A DNA stretch of 64,000 nucleotides from positions 1 to 64,000 of the forward strand of contig JAEEQG010000173.1 of NCBI GenBank assembly GCA_016285185.1. The letters are read 5' to 3'. The notes below the pieces were generated by a model. That model was given only the letters and a program-made list of their open reading frames with translations, ran no database searches and was not told the origin of the DNA. The position numbers were made by a program, and so were the translations under genes. Source of the stretch: Spirochaetota bacterium. GTDB taxonomy: Bacteria; Spirochaetota; Spirochaetia; Treponematales; Treponemataceae. This document shows positions 26,286 to 34,674 of this stretch, piece after piece. The number at the start of each line of letters is the position of its first letter. Position 1 is the stretch's first letter.

Positions 26286-26980
26286 ATCTGCTTAAGGCTT
26301 GATGAAACAACCTTCCATTCACCGTTTTCTTTTTGAATTTGGGCAACGGCGTATTTGCCTTCTGCAAAAGAACCCGGGTTAATCATAACAGTGTTTCCGA
26401 GCGTATCTATTGCGGCAGACTCGTGAATGTGTCCCGAAACAAGCAGCAGAGGCTGATATTCCTTTATAAAATCTGTAAGAGCGGGAGAACCCACGTGAAT
26501 ACCCGCCGTAATTTTATCGAGCTTTGTGTCTTTTGGTGGCTGGTGTACAATAAGAACAAGGTTGTTCCACCTTCCGGGGTTTTCACTGTCCTGGTATTCG
26601 GCAAAGCGGTCGCGTACAACCTGCAGATCGCTCATCAGATCGTCTTCATCCCGCTCGTTGGCAGTTTCGCCGGTGAACTTTAGCGCACCGCCCGAACCTG
26701 CAAAAAACAAACCGTCTCTGAATACTAATTCGCCTTGAACCGAGACATCCTTTTTTTCAAGTTCCTTGAGCAAATCCGGGGCATCGCAGTTGCCGAGTAC
26801 AGCAAGCAGGTTTTCGTTCTTTTCCATAACCTCGTTCAATATGGGGAGTCCTGTTTCAGTTTTGAACAGTTGAGAAAAATCGCCTGCAAACAAAACTGCG
26901 TCTGCTTTTTTAAATTCTTCTTCGATTTTTACGGCTCTTGAAAAATCACCGTGAATATCAGACAAAATCAATAAATGCAT
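26282..26980 (-). CDS. YfcE/MJ0936-family metallophosphoesterase
   Basis: 232-aa calcineurin-like phosphodiesterase. Metal ligands are visible in LILSDIHGDF, VLFAGDFSQLF, AVLGNCDAPDL, VLIVHQPP and LVSGHIHESAAI. The family includes YfcE-like phosphodiesterases acting on small phosphodiesters. The C-terminal NPGSFAEGKYAV segment is typical. AAGGAAGG upstream of the ATG is a good ribosome-binding site. Function beyond phosphoesterase chemistry is not indicated. Confidence 0.9.
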   Translation of the reverse strand: MHLLILSDIHGDFSRAVKIEEEFKKADAVLFAGDFSQLFKTETGLPILNEVMEKNENLLAVLGNCDAPDLLKELEKKDVSVQGELVFRDGLFFAGSGGALKFTGETANERDEDDLMSDLQVVRDRFAEYQDSENPGRWNNLVLIVHQPPKDTKLDKITAGIHVGSPALTDFIKEYQPLLLVSGHIHESAAIDTLGNTVMINPGSFAEGKYAVAQIQKENGEWKVVSSSLKQI

Positions 26981-27001
26981 TTGAACCTTCCTTTTTACTT
27001 A

Positions 27002-28105
27002 TTACAGCTGTTTCATAATATCAAGCAGCTGCTTCATCTGTTTGTCCGTTCCGATTGAGATGCGGACGTAATCGCGTATTGTATCAATGTCAAAATACCT
27101 GACAAGGATTCCTTCTTTTTTTATTGCTTCGTAAACTTCTTTGCCGGTTTTTCCTTTTTTGCCTGCCAGAATAAAATTTGTCTGAGAAGGTATAACTGTC
27201 CATCCCGCCTTTTGTAGTTCAGACTGGAAAAAGTCTCTTGTTTGCATAATTTTGCGACAGTTCTTTTTATACCACGCAGAATCGGCACAGGCTGCAATAC
27301 CTGCTGCCTGACAGATACGGTCGATTGGAAAGTGATTGAATGAGTTTTTGGTCGTTGTAAGAGCATTGATAAGCTCAGGAGAACCAACAGCAAAACCGAG
27401 TCTCATGCCGGCAAAAGCCATTGATTTTGAGAATGTTCTTATAACAAGGAGATTGCTGTATTTTTTCAGCAGTGGCAGAACTGTATGGCCTGAAAAATCG
27501 GCATAAGCTTCGTCAACAACAAAGACTTTGTCACTTGGATAGCTTTTCAGCATCTGTTCAATTTCATCGATGGAAAGGCTTTTGCCTGTCGGTGCATTGG
27601 GGTTGGCAAAGATAATTCCGGTGGAATCTGTTGTAACCATTGTTTCTTTATCGATTGAAAAATCCTCGTTAAGCGGAATCTTTTTCAATGGGATCTGGTA
27701 GTATCCTGCGTAGACCGGATAAAAGCTGTAAGTGTGTTCGGGGATTATTACTGGTTTGTCGTCATCAAAAAACGCGTAAAATACAAAAGAAAGAACTTCG
27801 TCTGAGCCGTTGCCGCAAAAAATCATGTCTTCAGTTATGGAAAAAGGAAGCTGCGGCTGATTATCTGCCGGAACAAGGACGCCATTGCATTCGTTAAGCA
27901 TTGCAGCAATCGCTTTTTTTAGGTCGATGGATTCCGGATCTGGATAGAGACCCATTTTTTCGTTGGAAACGGTTTTAACAGCCTTTGCTGCTTTTGGTGA
28001 AGCAGGGTAGGGGTTTTCGTTTGCGTTGAGTTTTATGTATTTTCTGTCATTTGGCTGTTCACCCGGTTTGTAGGGATTAAGCTTTTGTAAACGTTTTGAA
28101 ATCAT
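27002..28105 (-). CDS. hisC: Histidinol-phosphate aminotransferase
   Basis: 367-aa PLP-dependent class I/II aminotransferase of histidine synthesis. Recognisable motifs are KLNANENPYPASPKA, GNGSDEVLSFVFYAF, NPNAPTGKSLS, VDEAYADF and the PLP-binding lysine region TFSKSMAFAGMRLG. The track ORF starts four codons upstream, but GAGGTGCCAC lies within that stretch, so the ATG at 28103-28105 (MISKRL) is preferred. No other his gene is nearby, so activity on other aromatic substrates cannot be excluded. Confidence 0.9.
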   Translation of the reverse strand: MISKRLQKLNPYKPGEQPNDRKYIKLNANENPYPASPKAAKAVKTVSNEKMGLYPDPESIDLKKAIAAMLNECNGVLVPADNQPQLPFSITEDMIFCGNGSDEVLSFVFYAFFDDDKPVIIPEHTYSFYPVYAGYYQIPLKKIPLNEDFSIDKETMVTTDSTGIIFANPNAPTGKSLSIDEIEQMLKSYPSDKVFVVDEAYADFSGHTVLPLLKKYSNLLVIRTFSKSMAFAGMRLGFAVGSPELINALTTTKNSFNHFPIDRICQAAGIAACADSAWYKKNCRKIMQTRDFFQSELQKAGWTVIPSQTNFILAGKKGKTGKEVYEAIKKEGILVRYFDIDTIRDYVRISIGTDKQMKQLLDIMKQL

Positions 28106-28159
28106 GTGGCACCTCATTTATCGTTATTATAGGGAATTTAAAAACAAAAAAAAAGTGTT

Positions 28160-28750
28160 TTAAAGAATGTCTTTAGTAGGAGATGGAGCCGTGAGCCCAA
28201 TATTATACAGCTTTTCTATTCCAACACAGGTTGGCGGACCATGACCAGGCATAAGAACAACTTCATCCATCTGGCTGAGAATCTTTTTTTTGATGTTGTC
28301 TTTGAGAAGCTTTTCTGCATATTTGTTGCTTGTTGTACCAACCATTCCTGCAGTGAGCGAATCGCCGGTGAACAGCATTCTTCCGATTTTGAATATTACT
28401 GAGTCAAAAGTATGTCCGGGCAATGAGGCATAACCGATTTTCATGCTTCCGATAGTCAAAAGTCCTTCACCTTTTAAAAGCATTTTTCCTGTTCCTGCAA
28501 TCTCGTAGTCACCGGCGTAAATCAACGGAGAATAAATCTTTTTAAGAGTTTCAAGTCCTGAGTAATGACTGCTGTGATTGTGAGTAATCAAGACGGCCTT
28601 AAGGTCATAGTGATTATCTTCGATGTGCATTATGACTTCTTTTGAAATTTTTCCCGGGTCTATGATTATAGCATCACCTGTGGTATCATCCGCTGCAAGA
28701 TAACTGTTGGAAAAACCGTCCAAGGAAAGATGAAAATAGACTTTAATCAT
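28160..28750 (-). CDS. Metallo-beta-lactamase fold hydrolase
   Basis: 196-aa glyoxalase II-like hydrolase. The metal motif reads THNHSSHYSGLE; the usual T-H-x-H-x-D-H has serine where the aspartate ligand is expected. The other ligands look normal: LPGHTFDS, LFTGDSLTAG and LMPGHGPPT. The altered motif may change the second metal site or the activity. Its ATG overlaps the pentapeptide gene stop (ATGA), so the two are probably cotranscribed. Confidence 0.85.
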   Translation of the reverse strand: MIKVYFHLSLDGFSNSYLAADDTTGDAIIIDPGKISKEVIMHIEDNHYDLKAVLITHNHSSHYSGLETLKKIYSPLIYAGDYEIAGTGKMLLKGEGLLTIGSMKIGYASLPGHTFDSVIFKIGRMLFTGDSLTAGMVGTTSNKYAEKLLKDNIKKKILSQMDEVVLMPGHGPPTCVGIEKLYNIGLTAPSPTKDIL

Positions 28751-29379
28751 TGAACCGACTCCCAGCCTTCCGAAAAAGAGGCTTCCCTTGTGTTGGACTG
28801 TTTGAACGAGACGTTCTCGGCTGTTATTCCGTAGAAAATTGTCTTTTTTATGTTACAGTTCTGGATTGAGGTATTAATCAGATGCGCTTTTATGAATCGT
28901 GAGTTATAAAGGTCCGAATCATCAAAAGATGACTGGTTGCTTTCGATACCGTTGAAGTTGTTATGAACCAAATCGGAATTTGTAAAAAGAATGTGCGAAA
29001 ACTTGCTGCCTGCAAACGAAGTAAACTGCATGTTTGAATTAAGAAGGTTACAGTCACAGAAAACCGAGAAATCAAGAATACACATACGCATTCGGCAAAA
29101 TTCAGAATGGATGTTTATGAATGTGCTGTGCTGCATGTTGCAGCCGTAAAACCGTTTGTCCGTAAGATCAAAGTTTTCAAATCTCATCCCAGGAATGTTT
29201 AGTCCGACAATCTTATCGTGTTTTCTTATATAATCATATATTTCATTAAGAGTTTTTTGTGGTTCGGGAGTGTGCTCAAGACACCAGCCGGGTGTTGTTG
29301 CGATGTTTCCGTTTTCGTCAAAATGTGTCAGAGCTTGTTTTTGACAGCCGGGATAATGGCAAAAGTCGAGTGAAAACAT
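28747..29379 (-). CDS. Pentapeptide-repeat protein with N-terminal Zn-binding segment
   Basis: 210-aa protein. Residues 1-40 contain CHYPGCQKQAL and WCLEHTP, a likely C-x4-C...C-x2-H zinc site. From about residue 60 to the end the sequence follows a five-residue period of A(D/N)LxX type (FENFDLTDKRFYGCNMQHST, SNMQFTSFAGSKFSH, SSFDDSDLYNSRF), predicting a right-handed quadrilateral beta-helix. Some pentapeptide proteins protect gyrase, but most have no known role. It begins with a predicted leaderless start and is divergent from the zinc-ribbon gene. Confidence 0.85.
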   Translation of the reverse strand: MFSLDFCHYPGCQKQALTHFDENGNIATTPGWCLEHTPEPQKTLNEIYDYIRKHDKIVGLNIPGMRFENFDLTDKRFYGCNMQHSTFINIHSEFCRMRMCILDFSVFCDCNLLNSNMQFTSFAGSKFSHILFTNSDLVHNNFNGIESNQSSFDDSDLYNSRFIKAHLINTSIQNCNIKKTIFYGITAENVSFKQSNTREASFSEGWESVQ

Positions 29380-29385
29380 ATATAT

Positions 29386-29414
29386 ATGTTAGGATATTGC
29401 GTTTAATAAGTCAA
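29386..29414 (-). promoter_or_regulatory. Predicted leaderless promoter of the pentapeptide gene
   Basis: On the minus strand: TTGACT, 17 bp, TAACAT, then 6 nt to the ATG at 29379. It overlaps the plus-strand promoter of the neighbouring gene, so the two back-to-back promoters may compete. Confidence 0.6.
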
Positions 29415-29426
29415 ATAGTTTATACT
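29397..29426 (+). promoter_or_regulatory. Predicted leaderless promoter of the small zinc-ribbon gene
   Basis: TTGCGT, 18 bp, TATACT, then 6 nt to the ATG at 29433. No Shine-Dalgarno is present. It shares about 18 bp with the divergent promoter on the other strand. Confidence 0.6.
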
Positions 29427-29432
29427 TTTAAT

Positions 29433-29717
29433 ATGTGCTGGAAATGCGGAAAAGAAAATAAAGTTGTTTTGCCGTTATCGCGTTCTGCAGAATGTGAATT
29501 TTGCGGTGCAGATCTCCATTGTTGCAAAAACTGTTCTTTTTACAGTCCTGGTTCTCATTATGACTGCCATGAGACAATCGACGAACTGATTACAGACAAA
29601 GAAAAAGCCAATTTTTGCGATTATTTTAAGTTTTCTGCTGTTTCTTCAGGAAAAACGTTCGGTACTAATGCGGCCGAAGATGCAAAAAAAGCTTTTAACA
29701 GTTTGTTCGGTGATTAA
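29433..29717 (+). CDS. Small zinc-ribbon protein
   Basis: 94-aa cytoplasmic protein. Cysteine pairs CWKCGK, CEFCGADLHCCKNC and the later HYDCHE and FCDYF suggest one or two zinc sites. The track ORF starts far upstream through the divergent gene; the ATG at 29433 (MCWKCGK) puts the first zinc pair at the N-terminus and sits 6 nt after a -10 box. It is followed by murI two bases after its stop. Function is unknown. Confidence 0.8.
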   Translation: MCWKCGKENKVVLPLSRSAECEFCGADLHCCKNCSFYSPGSHYDCHETIDELITDKEKANFCDYFKFSAVSSGKTFGTNAAEDAKKAFNSLFGD

Positions 29718-29719
29718 AA

Positions 29720-30559
29720 ATGTCCGGTGTTGATTATCTGTTTCTTGATTCCGGTACAGGCGGGCTGCCCTACATGATGGAGCTTAAAAAGCTGCTTCCG
29801 CAGGCCTCGTGTGTTTATGTCGGTGATACAATACACTTTCCTTATGGTGAACGAGAAATTGAGGACATAAGGCAGCTGAGCATAGAACTAACCGCAAGAT
29901 GCACTGAAAAATTCAATCCCAAAGTTATAGTTATCGCCTGCAATACAATTTCTGTTTCGTCTCTGGATGTTCTGCGGAAAAACTTTTCTGTTCCTTTTGT
30001 GGGAACTGTTCCTGCAATAAAACTGGCTGCTTCGCTCACCAAAAATAACTGTATAGGATTGCTGGCAACCCGCCATACTGTGAATGATTCCTATACCGAA
30101 GATCTAATCGCCAAATTTGCCAAAAACTGTACGGTTGTTCGGCGCGGTGATGCTGAACTTGTTTCGTTCATAGAACATAATTTGTTTACAGCTTCTTACG
30201 AAGAACGCTGCAACGCCGTAACGCCTGCCGTTAATTTTTTCAGGCAGCATGGCGCAGATTCAATTGTACTCGCATGCACGCATTTTATTCATCTGCAAAA
30301 TGAATTTCAGGACGTGGCAGGCAATCAGATACAAGTAATAGATTCTCGAGACGGCGTTGCAAGGCAGGCAGTCCGTGTTTTGTCAGAACTTAAAAAAGAA
30401 AAACCGGAACTATTTGATTCAACGGAATCTGTTCCGGTTGATAAGGCTGTGTATGTAACAGGTCTGCGTTCCAAGCAGGACGAAGCCGAATACCGTTCCT
30501 GGTGTGCCCGCTCAAACGTGCCTTTTATGGGCTGCCTCGAAGCCAGTTCTATTCATTAA
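29720..30559 (+). CDS. murI: Glutamate racemase
   Basis: 279-aa cofactor-independent racemase providing D-glutamate for peptidoglycan. [12 protein letters not shown] has the N-terminal D-S-G-x-G-G motif. The two catalytic cysteines are in VIACNTIS and LACTHFIHL, and [13 protein letters not shown] is also characteristic. It starts two bases after the zinc-ribbon stop, so it is likely read from that gene's leaderless transcript. Its stop overlaps that of convergent copA by four bases. Confidence 0.94.
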   Translation: MSGVDYLFLDSGTGGLPYMMELKKLLPQASCVYVGDTIHFPYGEREIEDIRQLSIELTARCTEKFNPKVIVIACNTISVSSLDVLRKNFSVPFVGTVPAIKLAASLTKNNCIGLLATRHTVNDSYTEDLIAKFAKNCTVVRRGDAELVSFIEHNLFTASYEERCNAVTPAVNFFRQHGADSIVLACTHFIHLQNEFQDVAGNQIQVIDSRDGVARQAVRVLSELKKEKPELFDSTESVPVDKAVYVTGLRSKQDEAEYRSWCARSNVPFMGCLEASSIH

Positions 30560-30759
30560 CACTTTCCGCAGTATTCATAGCCGGCGTCTGTAACAGCAGC
30601 CTTAATTGCTGCTTCATCTACATCTTTTGAAGTTTCGATTGTTACGGTGCCGCTTTCGTGTGAAGCTGCTGCTGATGTAATTCCGTCGATAGCTTCAAGA
30701 GCCTTTTTTACATGCATTTCGCAGTGTCCGCACATCATGCCTTTTACTGAAATTTTCAT
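30556..30759 (-). CDS. copZ: Possible internally initiated CopZ-like copper chaperone
   Basis: Within copA, an in-frame ATG (30757-30759) follows a perfect AAGGAGG (complement of 30768-30774) at 8 nt spacing. Translation from it would give a 67-aa HMA protein ([15 protein letters not shown]...) of normal CopZ length, covering exactly the C-terminal domain. The simplest history is an adjacent copZ whose separation from copA was lost by removal of the copA stop codon, leaving copZ's own start signals active. Whether a free chaperone is made is inferred, not shown. Confidence 0.6.
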   Translation of the reverse strand: MKISVKGMMCGHCEMHVKKALEAIDGITSAAASHESGTVTIETSKDVDEAAIKAAVTDAGYEYCGKC

Positions 30760-33099
30760 AGAGTTTTCCTCCTTGAGTGTGGTTTGGGCCACCTCTGTAT
30801 TTATAAGATTTCCCTTTACGGGATTTTTCACTGTTTTATCACCTTTTACTTCGTATGGTTTTACGAAGTTCAGTCTCAATGCGTTTGTAACTACACAGAA
30901 GCTTGAAAGCCCCATAGCCGCCGCACCGAACATAGGGTTTAAACTCCAGCCGAATGCCGCAACATAACAGCCGGCGGCAAGCGGAATGCCGATTACATTG
31001 TAGAAGAATGCCCAGAAAAGATTTTCGTGAATGTTACGAAGGGTTTTTCGTGAAATGCGGATTGCAGCGGCCACGTCCATAAGAGAGTTTTTCATCAGAA
31101 CAACATCTGCTGCATCTATTGCAACATCAGTTCCTGCTCCGATTGCAATTCCAAGGTCGGCTGCGGTTAGAGCAGGTGCGTCATTAATTCCGTCTCCTAC
31201 CATCATGACTTTTCCGTGTTTCATAAGTCGGCGGATTACTTCTTCTTTTCCATCTGGTTTTACAGAAGCGATTACTTCATCAACTCCAGCCTGTGCACCG
31301 ATAGTTCGTGCTGTAGTCTCGTTGTCGCCTGTGAGCATTACAACATGAAGCCCCATTTTCTTAAGCTGATTGATGGCAGCCGGTGAATCTTCCTTGATTG
31401 TATCTGCCACGGCAATGATACCGAGCAATTTGTTTCCCTTTGCAAAAAGAACAGGTGTCTTTCCCTGTGAGGAAAGTTCTTGAAGAGTCTTTTTCAGCGG
31501 AGTGACATCGGCCTTTGCAGTTTTTTCTATATAGTCTGCGTTTCCTCCAAAGACAGTTTCACCGTTTATCAGAGCTTTAAGACCATTGCCGGCGATAACT
31601 TCAAAATCTGAGTTTTCTAAAACAGACACGCCTTTCTGGTTTGCGTAAAGTGCGATTGCTTTTGAAATAGGGTGTTCGCTTTTTGCTTCGAGGGAAGCGG
31701 CTGATAGAACAAGTTCCTCTTTGTCCACTCCGTCAGCGGCAACAAGGTTAGTTACTTTCATGACGCCGGTTGTGATTGTTCCTGTTTTATCAAGTGCAAT
31801 AATCTGGATTCGTCCTGCCTGCTCAAGTGAAGCCGATGTTTTAAAAAGAATTCCGCACTTAGCACCAATTCCGTTTCCGACCATAATTGCAACAGGAGTT
31901 GCAAGTCCCAATGCACACGGGCAGCTGATTACCAGAACTGAAACAGCGCGTGCAATCGCATAACCAAATGTCTGTCCAACAAGCAGCCATACCGCAAGAG
32001 TCACAAGGGCAATTCCTATTACGACAGGCACGAATACGCCTGAAACTTTATCTGCGATTTTTGCGATTGGCGCCTTGGTCGCAGCAGCATCGCTTACCAT
32101 ACGGATGATTTCTGAAAGGGTAGTGTCTTCGCCGACTCTTGTGGCACGGCATACCATGTAGCCGGATGTATTGATTGTAGCGGAAGAAACCTTATCTCCA
32201 GCGGCTTTTTCTACCGGAATACTTTCGCCGGTCAGGGCAGATTCGTTCACAGCACTTTGGCCTTCAGTCACAATTCCGTCTACAGGAATCTTATCACCAG
32301 GACGGACAACGAATAAATCTCCGACCTTTACTTCTTCAACCGGTACCGTCACTTCCTTGCCGTCAATTAAAAGCACAGCTGTTTCCGGTGCCAGATTCAT
32401 CAAGGTCTTTAGTGCGTTCGTTGTTTTGCCCTTGGACTTTGCTTCAAGCATTTTTCCAACAGTAATCAGGGTAAGGATTGTTGCCGCCGATTCAAAATAA
32501 AACTGATCCATGTAGTACATGATTTTATCTGAGTCTCCAGACATAACCGCAGTACTCATCGCAAAAAGTGCGAACACACTGTAGCCGAAGGAAGCAGTCG
32601 CTCCAAGAGCAATCAGAGTATCCATATTCGGGGATTTGTGAATCAGTCCCTTGAATCCGCTTATAAAAAACTTCTGGTTGATTACCATAATGAATGCCGA
32701 AATCAAAAGCTCGTAAAGTCCCATCGCAAGGTGGTTCCCGTTCAGGAATGCAGGAAGAGGCCAGTTCCACAGCATGTGTCCCATCGAAACATACATAAGC
32801 GGAACCAGAAGAATTACAGATGCGATAAGGCGCTTTTTCATCTTTGGAGTTTCTGTATCTTTTAAAGTGTCTATGTTTTGTTTTGCAGATTTATCGCCGG
32901 AAGTCTTCATGCTTGCACCATATCCCGCTGCTTCTACAGCCTGAATAATAGCCTCGGCAGAAGCGTTACCTTCCACACCCATTGAATTAGTCAATAAACT
33001 TACAGCACAGCTTTTTACTCCGGGTACCGCATTTACGGCTTTTTCAACCCGAGTCTGGCACGCTGCACAGCTCATTCCTGTTACGTTAAATTGTTCCAT
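30556..33099 (-). CDS. copA: Copper-exporting P1B-type ATPase with C-terminal CopZ-like domain
   Basis: 847-aa heavy-metal ATPase exporting Cu(I). One N-terminal HMA domain carries [15 protein letters not shown]. The core has the CPC metal-transport motif ([11 protein letters not shown]), phosphorylation site DKTGTIT, the HP motif in SEHPISKAI, and [10 protein letters not shown]. After the last membrane helix a 30-residue linker leads into a second HMA domain ([17 protein letters not shown]) at the extreme C-terminus. A C-terminal HMA is unusual and looks like a fused copZ. It lies just downstream of csoR, whose promoter carries copper-repressor operators. Confidence 0.94.
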   Translation of the reverse strand: MEQFNVTGMSCAACQTRVEKAVNAVPGVKSCAVSLLTNSMGVEGNASAEAIIQAVEAAGYGASMKTSGDKSAKQNIDTLKDTETPKMKKRLIASVILLVPLMYVSMGHMLWNWPLPAFLNGNHLAMGLYELLISAFIMVINQKFFISGFKGLIHKSPNMDTLIALGATASFGYSVFALFAMSTAVMSGDSDKIMYYMDQFYFESAATILTLITVGKMLEAKSKGKTTNALKTLMNLAPETAVLLIDGKEVTVPVEEVKVGDLFVVRPGDKIPVDGIVTEGQSAVNESALTGESIPVEKAAGDKVSSATINTSGYMVCRATRVGEDTTLSEIIRMVSDAAATKAPIAKIADKVSGVFVPVVIGIALVTLAVWLLVGQTFGYAIARAVSVLVISCPCALGLATPVAIMVGNGIGAKCGILFKTSASLEQAGRIQIIALDKTGTITTGVMKVTNLVAADGVDKEELVLSAASLEAKSEHPISKAIALYANQKGVSVLENSDFEVIAGNGLKALINGETVFGGNADYIEKTAKADVTPLKKTLQELSSQGKTPVLFAKGNKLLGIIAVADTIKEDSPAAINQLKKMGLHVVMLTGDNETTARTIGAQAGVDEVIASVKPDGKEEVIRRLMKHGKVMMVGDGINDAPALTAADLGIAIGAGTDVAIDAADVVLMKNSLMDVAAAIRISRKTLRNIHENLFWAFFYNVIGIPLAAGCYVAAFGWSLNPMFGAAAMGLSSFCVVTNALRLNFVKPYEVKGDKTVKNPVKGNLINTEVAQTTLKEENSMKISVKGMMCGHCEMHVKKALEAIDGITSAAASHESGTVTIETSKDVDEAAIKAAVTDAGYEYCGKC

Positions 33100-33107
33100 A
33101 TAGCCCT

Positions 33108-33422
33108 TTATTTCATCAGTTTTTGGAGAGTAGTTACGAGTTCATCAATAACTTCATCATTTCCGGAACGGATATTTTCTGCAACACAGGTTTTTACATG
33201 ATTTCCGAGTAATACTTTATTAAAGCTGTTCAATGCACTCGTAATTGCAGAAACCTGCATGAGAATATCAGTACAGTACGCTCCGTTTTCGAGCATGCCT
33301 TCAACACCACGAACCTGCCCCTCAATACGCTTGAGACGGTTCATCAAGTCTTTTTTTTCGTTATCATCCCTGTCTTTATGTTTACCGGAACAGTAAGGAC
33401 ATTCGCCCTCAGCTTCAGCCAT
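33108..33422 (-). CDS. csoR: CsoR/FrmR-family copper-sensing repressor
   Basis: 104-aa all-helical DNA-binding repressor that releases its operator on binding Cu(I). The family pattern [17 protein letters not shown] is followed by the metal-ligand cysteine in [13 protein letters not shown] and then GNHVKTCV, giving the C-H-C ligand set of copper-type CsoR. An extra N-terminal CPYCSGKH motif may bind metal too. AAGGAG five bases upstream of the ATG is a strong ribosome-binding site. It heads the csoR-copA operon, with two operators in the promoter. Confidence 0.93.
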   Translation of the reverse strand: MAEAEGECPYCSGKHKDRDDNEKKDLMNRLKRIEGQVRGVEGMLENGAYCTDILMQVSAITSALNSFNKVLLGNHVKTCVAENIRSGNDEVIDELVTTLQKLMK

Positions 33423-33435
33423 AAAATCTCCTTGT

Positions 33436-33452
33436 ATACCCCAATGGGGTAT
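33436..33452 (-). promoter_or_regulatory. CsoR-type operator, leader copy
   Basis: ATACCCCAATGGGGTAT, a 7-bp inverted repeat with a 3-bp centre, in the csoR leader just upstream of the ribosome-binding site. The C4/G4 tracts flanked by ATA match CsoR operators. Binding here would add a roadblock to the upstream operator. Confidence 0.7.
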
Positions 33453-33464
33453 CTAATAAGTAAG

Positions 33465-33493
33465 AGCATATACCTATAGGGGGTATATGTCAA
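33465..33493 (-). promoter_or_regulatory. csoR-copA promoter with embedded CsoR operator
   Basis: On the minus strand: TTGACA, 17 bp, TATGCT. The spacer is filled by TATACCCCCTATAGGTA, very close to the Bacillus CsoR operator (TACCC-x-A-x-GGGGGTA type). A repressor bound here would occlude RNA polymerase directly, so copper should induce csoR and copA. Confidence 0.8.
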
Positions 33494-33586
33494 TAGGTGC
33501 ATTTTTTTTGTAAAGCTGTATAGTTTTCGGCTTTGACCTGTGATAAAATGTGTAAATGCGACTTAACACTGAACAAAGGAAAACTC

Positions 33587-34573
33587 ATGACAGGTCAGAG
33601 AGAAGACAAATACAAGCTTCATAGACTTATTCAGATTGATAAATGGATACGCAGCGGCGGTTTTCCGTCTGTAGAAAAGATGGCGGCAGTATACGATGTC
33701 AGCCGCCGCACGATTTTGCGCGATATCGAGTTTTTGCGCGATCGTTACGACGCACCTGTGGAGTACGACAAAATCCGCAAGGGTTATTATTATACAGACC
33801 CAACGTTTATGATTCAGAACGTTCTTCTTACCGAGGGTGATTTGTTCACCGTTTCTACAATTATGCCGCTTTTGGAGCAGTACAAGAACACGCCGCTAGA
33901 ATCTTCGTTCAAGAACATCATGTCTAAGATTGCCGAGTTGCTGCCGTCTCAGGTGAGCGTCAACACAAGCTTTTTGAACAAAGATGTTGTCTTTATTTCA
34001 GACCCGCTGCCCAAAATTGAGGCCGAAGTCTTTAACCAGATTTTTGCGGCAATCAAGATTCGCAAAGTTATGGAGTTTGAGTACCGCAGCGTAAGCAGCT
34101 CTGAATATAAGCACAAGACGTTCAACCCGTTCCGCGTGCTTTGTCAGAAAGGCAACTGGTATGTTATCGGCTTTGACCATGATGCGGCAGATACGCGCGT
34201 TTATACTCTTTCCAGAATCAAGGAGCCTGCCCTCCTTAAAGAAACTTTTGCCGTGCCGGAAGATTTTGACATTGCCCAAAGCATTGACCCGTCTTTCGGC
34301 ATCTGGAACAACAAAGACGCGAACCAAGATTACGAGCTGTGCTTTGTTAAGCAGATGGCTAACTACATCACCGAACGCGAGTGGCACAAGAACCAGATTA
34401 TCGAAAAAAACGCAGACGGCTCGGTCACGCTAAAATTCAGCACGAACCAGAAAGAGCAGGTCTTGAGCTGGGTACTGAGCTTTGGCGATGCAGTAACTGT
34501 AATCGCGCCGGAATCGCTCCGCACCGAAGTCCAATCCACATTAAAGCGCCTCTCTGAAAAGTACAAGGTCTGA
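33587..34573 (+). CDS. WYL-domain transcriptional regulator (YafY type)
   Basis: 328-aa regulator. The N-terminal winged helix-turn-helix reads KLHRLIQIDKWIRSGG, then VEKMAAVYDVSRRTILRDIE. The WYL domain is near residues 160-240 (RKVMEFEYRS, CQKGNWYVIGFDHD, TRVYTLSRIKE), followed by a WCX-like C-terminus. The signature tripeptide reads WYV. ATG at 33587 has AAAGGA upstream and is preferred to the TTG used by the track. WYL regulators such as PafBC, DriD, BrxR and CapW sense nucleic-acid ligands or control DNA-damage and defence genes. It stands at the edge of the island where three copies of one palindrome occur. Confidence 0.9.
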   Translation: MTGQREDKYKLHRLIQIDKWIRSGGFPSVEKMAAVYDVSRRTILRDIEFLRDRYDAPVEYDKIRKGYYYTDPTFMIQNVLLTEGDLFTVSTIMPLLEQYKNTPLESSFKNIMSKIAELLPSQVSVNTSFLNKDVVFISDPLPKIEAEVFNQIFAAIKIRKVMEFEYRSVSSSEYKHKTFNPFRVLCQKGNWYVIGFDHDAADTRVYTLSRIKEPALLKETFAVPEDFDIAQSIDPSFGIWNNKDANQDYELCFVKQMANYITEREWHKNQIIEKNADGSVTLKFSTNQKEQVLSWVLSFGDAVTVIAPESLRTEVQSTLKRLSEKYKV

Positions 34574-34611
34574 TTAACTTTTCATAAAAAAATCAAAAAA
34601 AAAATATTACA

Positions 34612-34645
34612 GTGACATTATTTGGCACACTACCTGTTTTATAAT
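34612..34645 (+). promoter_or_regulatory. Palindromic promoter element, copy 1 (exonuclease-EVE operon)
   Basis: GTGACA-TTATT-TGGCAC (34612-34628), an imperfect 17-bp palindrome, then 11 bp and TATAAT (34640-34645). It begins 38 nt past the WYL regulator stop. The palindrome covers the -35 position, where no ordinary -35 hexamer is present, so control by an activator or repressor is likely. Two further copies are at 37905 and 43334. Confidence 0.75.
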
Positions 34646-34674
34646 TAATGCATAAACCAAAAGCGGAGGTTTTT

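Noticed and set aside
34612-34645. Palindrome copies read as sigma-54 promoters (TGGCAC)
   Set aside because: Only two of three copies have GG at the -24 position, and none has GC ten bases later at -12. The conserved TATAAT fits a sigma70-type promoter instead.
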